This document shows, one piece after another, positions 15,342-23,463 of a DNA stretch of 32,595 bases; the stretch's first letter is position 1; every line of letters begins with the position of its first letter. The DNA lies in NCBI GenBank assembly GCA_947630815.1, contig CANRJD010000016.1, forward strand, positions 1-32,595, read 5' to 3'. The translations under genes were made by a program, and so were the position numbers. Source of the stretch: an uncultured Akkermansia sp. Its GTDB lineage: Bacteria; Verrucomicrobiota; Verrucomicrobiia; Verrucomicrobiales; Akkermansiaceae. The notes beneath the pieces were generated by a model. That model searched no databases. It was given only the letters and a program-made list of their open reading frames with translations, and had not been told where the DNA came from.

Positions 15342-15800
15342 CGGGTCTGTAACGGATCTGCAACGCAGGGGCGGTGGCTCCTATGTACGAATTAGGAAAT
15401 TCGCGCCTGCGGCGCGGGAGGGCGGATCGCATGTGGTGCGGGAGCAATGTGGTGACGAGGCGAGTAGTCCCGACAAGATGTCAAACCATTGATGATTGAG
15501 CATGGCAATGAACCCGGCATAGCGTCACATCGAAGGTTTTCCCGAGCAACGCGCGCAAGCTCTGCAAGTTGACTCACCGGCACCACCCTGCCCTGGTTGC
15601 TTCGGAGTCGCCCCACGACTGTTGCTTCGGACTCGCCCCACGACTCCTCACCCCTGCGGGGCAAAAGCTACGCTTTTGGCCAAACTGACTTACAGCCGTC
15701 GGCAGTTTTCGCCCCTGCGGGGCAGCGCATGCGCGCTGTCCATACGCACTTACAGCCGTCGTGCGTGTTGTAAATCGTAAATCGTAAATAATCAACGGCT
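15342..15800. repeat. Mosaic intergenic repeat region, right of the second ankyrin gene
   Basis: The region carries inverted copies of the left-side elements: the TACGAT heptamers (as ATCGTAAATCGTAAA near 15775), the CGCACGACGGCTGTAAG block (15740-15768), the CCCCGCAGGGG palindrome and the GGTGGTGCCGGTGAG block (about 15573-15592). Relative to the left copy it has about 110 extra bp (15596-15710), containing two GACTCGCCCCACGAC-type units and GCTACGCTTTTGGCC. No gene is supported in it. Confidence 0.85.
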
Positions 15801-15845
15801 TATGCTTCATGATGTACCGTTAACTTTCTTAATTAACCGTGTACG

Positions 15846-15967
15846 ATTTATTGATAACGTGCGCGTTGAGCAGATTATTCGGATCATTAACGTATGCGGG
15901 GATTCCTCTAGGTCCATCATCATGATGACCGCCAGAGCGAACGCATTAGGAAATGCGTTTGCCCTGG
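15846..15967 (+). repeat. Dispersed element, copy A, upstream of the bamD-like gene
   Basis: The first part (about 15848-15931) aligns without gaps to about 24205-24288 at roughly 80% identity, including GGATCATTAACGTATGC and GATTCCTCTAG. The second part is a strong hairpin, 15932-15967, whose arms pair over 16 positions with one mismatch and one G-T pair around AGGA. Its right arm, AAATGCGTTTGCCCTG, recurs at 24367-24382. The function is unknown. Confidence 0.7.
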
Positions 15968-16036
15968 GGCAAAGGTGGCAAACCTGCGTCATTTAGGAGT
16001 AATTGGATTGTTGCCGCTTGCCAAGGAGGAAGAGAT

Positions 16037-16057
16037 ATGATATGCTGCGGGGTATGA
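16037..16057 (+). promoter_or_regulatory. Six-codon leader ORF coupled to the bamD-like gene
   Basis: AAGGAGG at 16023-16029 has ideal spacing to ATG 16037, which reads M-I-C-C-G-V and stops at TGA 16055-16057. That stop overlaps ATG 16054, an in-frame start of the lipoprotein (ATGA). Re-initiation after a mini-ORF would fit. Confidence 0.4.
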
Positions 16058-17019
16058 GGAAGATAGAGATGCTGATAGCGCTGATGGGAGTCGCAGTGCT
16101 GGCGATGTGCAGTCAAAACGAAGGGCCGTTGCCAGCGGGGCAGGTGCGAGCGACGGATGCCAAGGCGGACGCACTGATGGCGCAGGCGCAAAGGTTGGAA
16201 CAGGCAGGGAAACATTCAGCGGCGCGTAGCGTCCTTACCCAGATTGTGACAGATCATGACTTGGCTCCGTGTGCACCGCAGGCGCGGATGATGCTCGGAG
16301 AGATAGAGGAAAAGCTGGGCGACCCGCGCGAGGCTTTCCGGCAATACGGCAAGGTGGTGGAAGGATACCAGAGCAGCGAATTGTATGAGAAAGCGTTGAA
16401 TCGCCAACTGGCTATCGGTACGGCAGCAGCAAGCGGCAAACTGAAGGGGAAAGTGCTTTGGCTGTGGGATGTGCCTATGGAAGAAGGGAAGGTGGTGGAG
16501 TGGCTACAATCCGTGATAAAAAATGCGCCGTATGCCGATATGTCTGCCACAGCAGCATCTGTGCTGGGAAATTATCTGGTGAAGCGAGAGAAATATGATG
16601 AGGCTGCAGCGGTGTACAAGAAACTGGTAGAGGATTATCCGGACAGCCCGTACGCACCCGGGGCGCAGTTGATGGTGGCGAAGTTGTGGGCATCTAGCCA
16701 CACACGTGGCGACAACAATTTGGTGAATCTGGATCGCGCCCGCGAAGCGTATGAGGAGTTTACCCTGCTTTACCCAAACCATAAGGAGGTCGGTACGGCT
16801 CGCAGCGGGGTAAAGGAGATGCAACGACTCATGGTGGATCAGGAGTTGGAGGTGGGGCGCTATTATTTGGAACGTGCCCGCGAGTATGGTCCGGCCGTAT
16901 TTTGCTTTGAGAGTGTGATACGTCAGGCAAGCGCGAATCCGGAGGCCGCGCAAAAGGCTAAGAAGCTCTTGGTACAAGCACAGGCAGGTCTCAGATCTTC
17001 CACCGCCCCCAAGTCGTGA
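16042..17019 (+). CDS. BamD-like TPR outer-membrane lipoprotein
   Basis: This 325-residue protein has a hydrophobic leader ending L-A-M-C (a weak lipobox, since M at -1 is unusual) and TPR-like helix pairs, as in the BamD/YfiO family, which helps insert beta-barrel proteins into the outer membrane. Clear TPR segments are A-A-A-V-Y-K-K-L-V-E-D-Y-P-D-S-P-Y-A and A-R-E-A-Y-E-E-F-T-L-L-Y-P-N-H. The start is uncertain: ATG 16042 is 12 bases after AAGGAGG, whereas ATG 16054 overlaps the stop of a six-codon ORF that has ideal spacing. Its stop overlaps the lptE start (GTGA), and an outer-membrane partner downstream supports the envelope role. A general TPR lipoprotein (YbgF/CpoB-like) is the alternative. 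Confidence 0.75.
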   Translation: MLRGMRKIEMLIALMGVAVLAMCSQNEGPLPAGQVRATDAKADALMAQAQRLEQAGKHSAARSVLTQIVTDHDLAPCAPQARMMLGEIEEKLGDPREAFRQYGKVVEGYQSSELYEKALNRQLAIGTAAASGKLKGKVLWLWDVPMEEGKVVEWLQSVIKNAPYADMSATAASVLGNYLVKREKYDEAAAVYKKLVEDYPDSPYAPGAQLMVAKLWASSHTRGDNNLVNLDRAREAYEEFTLLYPNHKEVGTARSGVKEMQRLMVDQELEVGRYYLERAREYGPAVFCFESVIRQASANPEAAQKAKKLLVQAQAGLRSSTAPKS

Positions 17020-17534
17020 TTCACTTTGTAACCAGATTCTTGATCATGGCCGGCTGTGTGTTGCCACTGCTCAGCTGTGGTTACCATTTGGGGGGTGTCA
17101 GGAGTCGTGCGATGGCGAAGGTGGACACCGTCTGCGTTGACATGTTCACGAACAGCACATTTTACCCCAATGTGGCCGTACAGACTACCACCGCGCTCAC
17201 TGAGGCAATACAGCGAGACGGGGCTTTTCGCCTAGCGTCTCCGTCGCAGTGCACTGCAGTGCTGAGCGGGAACGTGTCCTCAGTGGTGAGCAGTGTGTTG
17301 CGCACCAATTCGCGTAATACGTACCTGAGTGCGGAGATCGGGCTCACAGTGCACGTGGATTACGTTGTCACGGAGGCAGCTACTGGGCGTATCATCACCA
17401 GGGGGAAAGTAACCGGCGAGGGTAGCTACTTTAACGATGACACAGGCAATGTGCAGACGGCGCGTGATAGTGCGCTGTCTTATGCTACGCGCTTGGCGGC
17501 TGACCAAATTGTGCAAAAGCTCACAATTCCATGA
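17016..17534 (+). CDS. lptE: LPS-assembly lipoprotein LptE
   Basis: This 172-residue lipoprotein plugs the LptD barrel that delivers lipopolysaccharide to the outer membrane. The signal peptide ends L-L-S-C and the mature protein begins C-G-Y-H-L-G-G, the typical LptE start. It is followed by the family's N-S-T-F-Y-P-N-V and a strand-rich domain with T-R-G-K-V-T-G-E-G-S-Y-F-N-D. Length suits the LptE/LptE-like group. The GTG start overlaps the upstream stop by four bases and the stop overlaps rsmI in the same way, so the three genes are tightly coupled. Confidence 0.85.
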   Translation: MIHFVTRFLIMAGCVLPLLSCGYHLGGVRSRAMAKVDTVCVDMFTNSTFYPNVAVQTTTALTEAIQRDGAFRLASPSQCTAVLSGNVSSVVSSVLRTNSRNTYLSAEIGLTVHVDYVVTEAATGRIITRGKVTGEGSYFNDDTGNVQTARDSALSYATRLAADQIVQKLTIP

Positions 17535-18238
17535 TATCCTACCCGGTCAGTTTTGTAGGGGTACCAATAGGCAATCGGGAGGATATCACACGCCGTGCAC
17601 TCGCCGTGCTGGAAGAGGTAGATTGTGTATGCTGTGAAGACACGCGCAATACTGGGCGTTTGTTGGCGTATTACGGTATTAGTAAACCCTTGATCAGCCT
17701 GCACGAGCACAATGAGCGAGAACGCTGTGCTGCAGTGGCGCAACGAGCAATGGCCGGGGAGAAGTTTGCGGTGGTGACCGATGCAGGGATGCCTGGGGTG
17801 AGTGACCCAGGGTATCGATTGGTGCGCGAGTTGCAGGAGCGTGGGGTGGAATATACTGTGTTGCCCGGACCATGCGCGGTGGTGACAGCGTTAGTGGGAT
17901 CCGGCATGCCAAGCGATGCCTTTTTTTTCGGGGGGTTTCTTCCGGTGAAGACAGGGAAGCGTCGCCGTGCGTTGGAGAAGGCATTGAACGCAAACTGCAC
18001 GAGCATCTTTTATGAGTCTCCTTTCCGCATAGCTGCCACACTTGCCGAACTTGCAGAATTGAGAGCAGATGCACGTGTGTGCGTAGCACGTGAGCTCACC
18101 AAAATGCATGAAACATACCATCGTGGCACGGCTATTGAATTGTCTGCTGACTTTTCCGCAAAAAAATACAAGGGAGAGATGGTGTTGCTCATTGGCGGGG
18201 AAAATGCGCCGCGCGAGCACGAAACTACGGAGTCGTGA
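17531..18238 (+). CDS. rsmI: 16S rRNA (cytidine(1402)-2'-O)-methyltransferase RsmI
   Basis: This 235-residue enzyme methylates the ribose of C1402 in 16S rRNA with S-adenosylmethionine. It belongs to the tetrapyrrole methylase-like fold and shows all family motifs: G-V-P-I-G-N-R-E-D-I-T-R-R-A near the start, C-E-D-T-R-N-T-G-R-L-L, V-T-D-A-G-M-P-G-V-S-D-P-G, L-P-G-P-C-A-V-V-T-A-L-V-G-S-G, F-Y-E-S-P-F-R-I and A-R-E-L-T-K-M-H-E. It is shorter than the E. coli protein, lacking most of the C-terminal extension. ATG 17531 overlaps the lptE stop. Confidence 0.95.
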   Translation: MISYPVSFVGVPIGNREDITRRALAVLEEVDCVCCEDTRNTGRLLAYYGISKPLISLHEHNERERCAAVAQRAMAGEKFAVVTDAGMPGVSDPGYRLVRELQERGVEYTVLPGPCAVVTALVGSGMPSDAFFFGGFLPVKTGKRRRALEKALNANCTSIFYESPFRIAATLAELAELRADARVCVARELTKMHETYHRGTAIELSADFSAKKYKGEMVLLIGGENAPREHETTES

Positions 18239-18314
18239 GCTCGCCCTGGTTACTTACTGCCCCAGAGTGGCATGCCCTCCCATTGCTCCATTAAGCGAGG
18301 CTGATATCACTCCA

Positions 18315-18396
18315 TACGCACGAGAGGACTCGAACCTCCACGAGCTAGCTCACCGGACCCTAAAACCGGCGCGTCTACCAATTCCGCCACGTGCGC
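18315..18396 (-). tRNA. tRNA-Leu (anticodon UAG)
   Basis: Read on the minus strand, an 82-base class II tRNA folds with acceptor GCGCACG/CGTGCGT (G1-U72 wobble), D arm GGCGGAATTGGTAGACGC, anticodon loop TTTAGGG (anticodon TAG), a long variable arm and the T loop GGTTCGAGTCC. CCA is not encoded. The anticodon stem has a U-U mismatch at 31-39. It decodes CUA (and CUN by wobble). Confidence 0.93.
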
Positions 18397-18520
18397 GTGT
18401 TGCTCAACACGGCTGCATTGAAACATAATTCCGCGTGCGATGCAAGGCGGAAGTACGGAAGACGGGTGCAAATACGTAAAAAAGCGTTTGATATTTACAA
18501 GCAGCAAAGGATAATGTTCG

Positions 18521-18560
18521 ATTTTTATTTATTGATAATGCGCATGTTGAATAATTTTGG
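18521..18560 (+). repeat. Dispersed element, short diverged copy C, upstream of rnd
   Basis: TTATTGATAATGCGCATGTTGA resembles the beginning of copies A (15848) and B (24205), then diverges. It is in the same orientation and lies about 190 bp upstream of the rnd start. The remaining gap to the promoter at 18685 shows no gene. Confidence 0.4.
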
Positions 18561-18684
18561 ACAGGAAATGTATGGGAGAAAGGAAAAAGACTCAACTTAA
18601 TTCGCATCATGGGGACATCGCTGTTATGATTTTTTGATCCACGCAAAACGAGTATGTGTTTGCTTTGCATGGGAAAGCGTGAGC

Positions 18685-18713
18685 TTGCAAAAGAGTGGGT
18701 CCTATGGTAGCAT
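18685..18713 (+). promoter_or_regulatory. Promoter just before rnd, possibly leaderless
   Basis: TTGCAA (18685-18690) and TAGCAT (18708-18713) are 17 bp apart. Transcription would start near 18720, only a few bases before ATG 18724, so the message could lack a leader. Confidence 0.4.
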
Positions 18714-18723
18714 CTGCGCGCGG

Positions 18724-19821
18724 ATGATTTCGGATGTTACCAACTTGAAGCGCTGGGTTAAGCGGGCTGAAAATCAGCCGCAAGGGCGCGCTGTATTGGA
18801 TTTGGAAGCGGATAGCATGTACCACTATCGCGAAGAACTATGTTTAATTCAATACGCTGATGATAAGGGTGTAGAAATCATCGATCCGCTGGTCATTGAG
18901 GACATGAGTCCCTTTTACAACTGGCTAAAAGGTGCTGAGGTATGGATGCATGGGGCAGACTATGATATGTGTCTGCTGAAGCAGACATTCGGAGGGTTGC
19001 CCGCCATGATATGGGACACGCAGATAGCGGCGCGATTGCTTGGACATGAGCAGTTTGGATTGGCGGCACTCGTGGAGTATTTTTACGGCATCAAGCTAAG
19101 TAAAAAAAATCAGAGAGCCAATTGGAGTGTGCGCCCTATTTCACAGACGATGCAGGACTATGCGCAGGGGGATGTGGCCTTTATACTGGATATGGCGGAT
19201 CGTATGGTGGCACAGCTGAAGACCATGGGGCGTTACGAGTGGTTTTTGGAAAGCTGCGAAGAAAGTCTGGAAAAAGGGCGTTTGCGTCGCAAGGCAGAGC
19301 AAGAGGACTGGCGTATCCGCGGCTGTGGACGCTTGAATCGTCGTGGTCTGGCCGCACTGCGTACTCTCTGGCACTGGCGGGAGGTCGAAGCAGCGCGCAT
19401 AGATTGTCCCGTGTTCAAGGTATGTTCCAATCAAGAATTGCTGAATTGGAGTGCCCGGTTGCAAGATTTTCTCCGCGTTTTTCCCCCGCATGGTAGAGCT
19501 GACCGTATAGCCCGATATCGCCGTGCAGTGCGAAGGTTTCAGCTGCTGGATGAAGAGGAATATCCGCCGTTGCCCAGTCGCGCCAAGTGGCAGCAGGTTC
19601 CACGGAACTATGAGAAGCGTTTGGAAAGCTGGCTAGCACATCGTGATGTCTTAGCGAGCGAACTGCATCTGAACGCTGCACTTATTGCATCCCGCGCGCA
19701 GGTGGAGGCCATAGCTGCTGATGAAAAGAAAGGATTGTCGAGCCTGATGCACTGGCAGAGAGAGCTGCTCACTGATAGCACAGTGGCGAAGCGCGCCATT
19801 TCCCTCACATGCCTCCCCTGA
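18724..19821 (+). CDS. rnd: Ribonuclease D-like 3'-5' exonuclease
   Basis: This 365-residue protein has an N-terminal DEDD exonuclease domain and a C-terminal HRDC-like helical region, the layout of RNase D, which trims 3' ends of tRNA and other small RNAs. The catalytic residues are visible: D26 and E28 in L-D-L-E-A-D, D81 in H-G-A-D-Y-D and the Y-A-Q-G-D motif near residue 150. I use ATG 18724 (M-I-S-D-V-T-N-L-K-R-W) because the longer frame to 18634 has no similarity to the family and lies over the likely promoter. It ends 13 bases inside the MATE gene, so the two are co-transcribed. It stands close to a tRNA gene on the other strand. Confidence 0.88.
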   Translation: MISDVTNLKRWVKRAENQPQGRAVLDLEADSMYHYREELCLIQYADDKGVEIIDPLVIEDMSPFYNWLKGAEVWMHGADYDMCLLKQTFGGLPAMIWDTQIAARLLGHEQFGLAALVEYFYGIKLSKKNQRANWSVRPISQTMQDYAQGDVAFILDMADRMVAQLKTMGRYEWFLESCEESLEKGRLRRKAEQEDWRIRGCGRLNRRGLAALRTLWHWREVEAARIDCPVFKVCSNQELLNWSARLQDFLRVFPPHGRADRIARYRRAVRRFQLLDEEEYPPLPSRAKWQQVPRNYEKRLESWLAHRDVLASELHLNAALIASRAQVEAIAADEKKGLSSLMHWQRELLTDSTVAKRAISLTCLP

Positions 19822-21191
19822 GCGACAGAATCAAGAAACTTGAGGGGAGGGAATTGAAGCGCATTCTCGTCCTCATGGGTCCGTTATACCTAGCGAATCT
19901 GATGAGTGTGGGGATGGGAGTCATTGACACAATGGTGGCTGGCAGTGCAGGCACGAGGGATTTGGCTGCGGTTGCGCTGGGCACCTCGGTGACTGTGCCC
20001 GTCATGGTGTCCGTGGGAGCTGTTTTGAACATCATCAGTCCCATGTTGGCGCGACTCTTGGGTGCCGGACATGAAAGACGGGCAGGTCTGCTACTCAACA
20101 GCGCCAAATTACTTAGCCTAGCGCTTATGCTGGTGGAATTCGTGTTGCTCTATTTGGGAAGTTACGTGTTTCCGTACATCACCAATTCCCCGCAACTGGC
20201 TCAGGATGCTGCGCTCTACGTGTATTTCCTCGTAGGGGCGGTACCTGCTTCCTTGCTTATGAGGGTGGTGCAGGGGTGCTGGGAAGGCTACGCACAGACG
20301 CGGCCGGCTATGGTGGTGTGTTTGCTGGGACTGGTGTTGAATGTGCCGCTCAACTATGCGTGTGTGCTGGGATGGTGGGGATTCCCCGCATTGGGTGGCG
20401 CAGGGTGTGGGCTTGCTACAACGATCGTTCATTGGCTCATGTGCGCAGTGCTCCTGGGCATGCAAATAGCCTCGCGTCGGCACCGGTGGGCGGCGCTGCA
20501 GATGCTTGGATTTCGACGATTCGGAAAAATCGGGGTGATGCGACGCATTGTGCGCTTGGGGTTGCCGCTCGGTGTGGCCTCGCTGTGCGAGATGAGCTAT
20601 TTTTGTGTGATTACGCTGGTGATAGCGCCACTGGGCGAACTGATGGTAAGCGCACAACAGATTGCTATAAACATTTCCAGCGTGCTTTTCATGTTCCCAC
20701 TGAGTTTGAGCATAGCCGTATCTATCCGTGGAGCCTATCTTGTGGGTGCTCGGAGCGAACGGCGCTTCCGTGCGCTGGTGCGTGCGGCTATGCGTTTCAT
20801 GTACGCCGCGACGGTCTTTCTGATGGCTGCGGTCATCTATTGGCGACACTCAATTATTTCGCTTTACACGGATGATCCCACCGTCACAGCCACAGCTGCC
20901 ACATTGGTGACGTTGTGCGCTGTGTACCAATTTTCCGATGGCACGCAAGCTCTCATGACGGGCTTGCTACGTGCCTGCCATGACACCGCAGTCATCACTT
21001 GGGCTAATATAGGTTGTTATTGGGCGTTGGGATTTCCCCTCTCCGTCGTCCTCATCCGCACGGATTGGTTGCTGCCGGCTATGGGACCCGAGGGGGCATG
21101 GTGGAGCTTCATTATCTCGCTCACGGCTATTGCTGTGATCTTTGCCTTGCGTTTCCGCGCAACGGCACGCAAAGTTTTTCTCCGTTCTTGA
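19809..21191 (+). CDS. MATE-family multidrug/metabolite efflux transporter
   Basis: This 460-residue integral membrane protein is predicted to export drugs or metabolites in exchange for Na+ or H+. It shows about 12 membrane helices in two related halves and the NorM-type segment L-N-V-P-L-N-Y-A-C-V-L-G-W-W-G-F-P-A-L-G-G-A-G, typical of MATE proteins. The first half has D in V-I-D-T-M-V-A-G in helix 1, a place where the family often has a cation-linked acid. ATG 19809 overlaps the rnd stop by 13 bases. Its stop codon lies inside the -35 box of the SRP RNA promoter. Confidence 0.93.
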   Translation: MPPLSDRIKKLEGRELKRILVLMGPLYLANLMSVGMGVIDTMVAGSAGTRDLAAVALGTSVTVPVMVSVGAVLNIISPMLARLLGAGHERRAGLLLNSAKLLSLALMLVEFVLLYLGSYVFPYITNSPQLAQDAALYVYFLVGAVPASLLMRVVQGCWEGYAQTRPAMVVCLLGLVLNVPLNYACVLGWWGFPALGGAGCGLATTIVHWLMCAVLLGMQIASRRHRWAALQMLGFRRFGKIGVMRRIVRLGLPLGVASLCEMSYFCVITLVIAPLGELMVSAQQIAINISSVLFMFPLSLSIAVSIRGAYLVGARSERRFRALVRAAMRFMYAATVFLMAAVIYWRHSIISLYTDDPTVTATAATLVTLCAVYQFSDGTQALMTGLLRACHDTAVITWANIGCYWALGFPLSVVLIRTDWLLPAMGPEGAWWSFIISLTAIAVIFALRFRATARKVFLRS

Positions 21192-21216
21192 CGCGCAGCC
21201 GTAGTTCGGGTACAAT
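21188..21216 (+). promoter_or_regulatory. Strong promoter of the SRP RNA
   Basis: TTGACG (21188-21193) and TACAAT (21211-21216) are 17 bp apart, with the RNA starting about seven bases downstream. The -35 box overlaps the MATE stop codon. Confidence 0.7.
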
Positions 21217-21222
21217 GTGTGT

Positions 21223-21319
21223 GCCGTCGGAGCCCCCGGAGGTGCAGCCGGAAAACCCCGCCAGGACCGAAAGGTAGCAACGGTATTCGTTCTGCGTTTG
21301 TCGGGTAGGCTTCGGCGGC
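21223..21319 (+). ncRNA. ffs: Bacterial small SRP RNA (4.5S RNA)
   Basis: The RNA component of the signal recognition particle, which binds Ffh to target membrane proteins. The hallmark domain IV is present: GCCAGGACCGAAAGGTAGCAAC, with a GNRA-type loop and the asymmetric AGCA side. The ends GCCGTCGGAGCC and GGCTTCGGCGGC pair to form the long stem, and a run of six T follows directly, so that stem doubles as the terminator. Length is about 97 bases, the short Gram-negative form. Confidence 0.93.
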
Positions 21320-21325
21320 TTTTTT
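21308..21325 (+). terminator. Terminator of the SRP RNA
   Basis: The 3' arm of the SRP RNA terminal stem (GGCTTCGGCGGC) runs straight into TTTTTT, three bases before the rlmH start. Read-through would be needed for rlmH to share this promoter. Confidence 0.7.
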
Positions 21326-21328
21326 GCT

Positions 21329-21769
21329 ATGCAGACGCTGATTCTAGCTGTCAATAAACCAGCGCTCGCCTACGCAAAGGCGGGTGTGGCGTTTTATGAG
21401 GAGCGGCTGCGACCACTGGGGAAAGTGGAAGTGCGTTATTTAAGAGAAGGGGGTGCCAGTGATGTGGCGGAGGCGATGCTGCGCGCCAGTGAGGGCTGCC
21501 TGCGCATAGCAATGGACGAGCGTGGGCAAAATATGAGTACACGCCAGCTGGAGGCAAAATGGCGCGAGTGGCAGATGCGAGCGGTGAAACGCGTGGCGTT
21601 TCTCATCGGACCAGCAGATGGGCATACAGAGAAATTGCGTGCCAGCTGCGATTGGACTCTTTCTCTGGGACGGCACACCATGCAGCATGAGTTGGCACTG
21701 GTAGCGTTGATGGAACAAGTGTATCGCATTCACACGCTGCTTGCCGGTTCTCCTTATCACAGGGATTAG
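21329..21769 (+). CDS. rlmH: 23S rRNA (pseudouridine(1915)-N3)-methyltransferase RlmH
   Basis: This 146-residue SPOUT-fold enzyme methylates N3 of pseudouridine 1915 in helix 69 of 23S rRNA. It has the family motifs M-D-E-R-G (residues 53-57), F-L-I-G-P-A-D-G-H (the SAM-binding loop, normally G-G-x-x-G or close), [13 protein letters not shown] and the end [16 protein letters not shown], nearly at the C-terminus as usual. Length is slightly below the E. coli 155. The ATG at 21329 lies just after the SRP RNA terminator, with no clear ribosome site. Confidence 0.94.
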   Translation: MQTLILAVNKPALAYAKAGVAFYEERLRPLGKVEVRYLREGGASDVAEAMLRASEGCLRIAMDERGQNMSTRQLEAKWREWQMRAVKRVAFLIGPADGHTEKLRASCDWTLSLGRHTMQHELALVALMEQVYRIHTLLAGSPYHRD

Positions 21770-21783
21770 GACCTCCCGGTTTT

Positions 21784-23445
21784 TCAACTGTCTTTTTTGC
21801 GGATTTCTACGCGTCGGATTTTGCCGCTGATTGTCTTGGGCAGTTCATCGACGAACTCGATGATACGTGGGTATTTGTAGGGAGCAGTTTCACGCTTCAC
21901 ATGTTCTTGCAGGTCTCGGATCAATTCTTCGCCAGTCTTGCCTTTCCACTCTTGACCGAGCACCACCGTGGCTTTTACCACCATGCCGCGTATCTCATCC
22001 GGTACGCCTGTGATGGCGCATTCCACCACGGCAGGGTGAGTCATCAACGCGCTTTCTACTTCGAAGGGACCTATTCGGTAACCGCTTGACTTGATAATGT
22101 CATCCATGCGACCAACAAACCAGTAATAACCATCCTTATCGCGCCAAGCCATGTCGCCAGTGTGGTAGATGCCATCGTGCCAGGTACGGTGAGTGAGCTC
22201 AGGGTCCCGATAGTATTCTTTGAAAAGACCTATGGGCTTTTTATCGCCCACGCGAACCACAATTTCACCTTTTTCGCCGTCTCCGCAACTTGTACCATCC
22301 GGGCGCTGCAGGTCAATGTCGTACTGCGCGTTGGGAACGCCCATGGAACCGGGCTTGGGGGCCATCCATGGGAAGGTCCCCAGCGTCATGGTAGTTTCAG
22401 TTTGTCCGAATCCCTCCATCATGCTGATACCTGTTCTCTCCTTAAACTTTTCAAAGACGGCGGGATTGAGGGCTTCTCCTGCCGTGGTGCAGTATTCGAG
22501 ACTGGACAAGTCATACTTCGATAAGTCCTCACGGATCATGAAGCGGTAGATGGTGGGAGGCGCGCAAAAACTTGTCACCCTGTATTTTTCGATTTGGCGG
22601 AGCAAGGCGTCGGCGTTGAACTTCTCGTGGTCAAATACAAACACAGCTGCTCCTGCAAACCACTGACCGTAAAACTTACCCCACACAGCCTTGCCCCAGC
22701 CAGTATCAGCCACGGTAAGGTGCAAAGATCGCTCATGTAGATTATGCCAGAACACGCCGGTGGTGAGGTGTCCCAGCGCATACAGGTAGTCGTGAGCTAC
22801 CATATTGGGTTCACCGCTTGTGCCACTAGTGAAGTACATGAGCATGGTATCCTCGTTGGAGTTTACGCATGCAGGTTTACGGAAGGGCGAAGCCTTGCGC
22901 CACTCGGACCGCCAGTTATGGAAGCCCTCCGGGGCAGGATCATCATGGTCCGTGACGGCGATGTAATGCTGTACGGTGGGGCTTTCAGCAGCGGCTGCTC
23001 GTATCTGGTTCACTACATAAGGCTCATCCACACAGACAATGGCTTTTACGGAGGCCCGTGTGTTGCGGTAAACGATATCGTGCTTGGTGAGCATGTGGGT
23101 GGCAGGGATCACCACGGCTCCGATTTTGTGCAGAGCAAGCATCACGATCCACCACTCGTAACGGCGTTTCAGAATGAGCATCACCGGGTCATTTTTGCCA
23201 ATGCCCAGTGACATTAGGTAGCTTGCGGCTTGGTCAGTCTGCTCCTTCAATTCGCTGAATGTGGCGCGGGTTTCCTGCCCTTGATCATTCGTCCAAAGGA
23301 GAGCCAGCTTATCCGGAGCCTCCTCAGCCCAGGCATCCATGACGTCGTAGGCGAAGTTGAAGTTTTTCGGGATCATGAACTCGAGGTTCTGATTGTAATC
23401 CTCGATGGACACGAAATGAGTTTGCTTTAGGAAACGTTCGATCAT
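21784..23445 (-). CDS. Acyl-CoA synthetase (AMP-forming), acetyl/medium-chain type
   Basis: This 553-residue ligase activates a carboxylic acid with ATP to acyl-AMP and then to acyl-CoA. Motifs in order: M-Y-F-T-S-G-T-S-G-E-P-N-M-V (ATP loop), G-F-G-Q-T-E-T, Y-H-T-G-D-M-A-W, the hinge G-R-M-D-D-I-I-K-S-S-G-Y-R-I and a C-terminal T-I-S-G-K-I-R-R with the catalytic Lys. The overall pattern fits the medium-chain or acetyl group; the substrate cannot be told from sequence. I start at ATG 23445 (M-I-E-R-F-L-K-Q-T-H); ATG 23457 is possible. An XRE-cupin regulator lies immediately upstream on the same strand, and the pair is probably one operon under its control. Confidence 0.93.
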   Translation of the reverse strand: MIERFLKQTHFVSIEDYNQNLEFMIPKNFNFAYDVMDAWAEEAPDKLALLWTNDQGQETRATFSELKEQTDQAASYLMSLGIGKNDPVMLILKRRYEWWIVMLALHKIGAVVIPATHMLTKHDIVYRNTRASVKAIVCVDEPYVVNQIRAAAAESPTVQHYIAVTDHDDPAPEGFHNWRSEWRKASPFRKPACVNSNEDTMLMYFTSGTSGEPNMVAHDYLYALGHLTTGVFWHNLHERSLHLTVADTGWGKAVWGKFYGQWFAGAAVFVFDHEKFNADALLRQIEKYRVTSFCAPPTIYRFMIREDLSKYDLSSLEYCTTAGEALNPAVFEKFKERTGISMMEGFGQTETTMTLGTFPWMAPKPGSMGVPNAQYDIDLQRPDGTSCGDGEKGEIVVRVGDKKPIGLFKEYYRDPELTHRTWHDGIYHTGDMAWRDKDGYYWFVGRMDDIIKSSGYRIGPFEVESALMTHPAVVECAITGVPDEIRGMVVKATVVLGQEWKGKTGEELIRDLQEHVKRETAPYKYPRIIEFVDELPKTISGKIRRVEIRKKDS

Positions 23446-23463
23446 GGTGAAAAGCATCAAGAA

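Noticed and set aside
15574-15810. 78-residue minus-strand ORF
   Set aside because: Composed of the intergenic mosaic repeats and palindromes.
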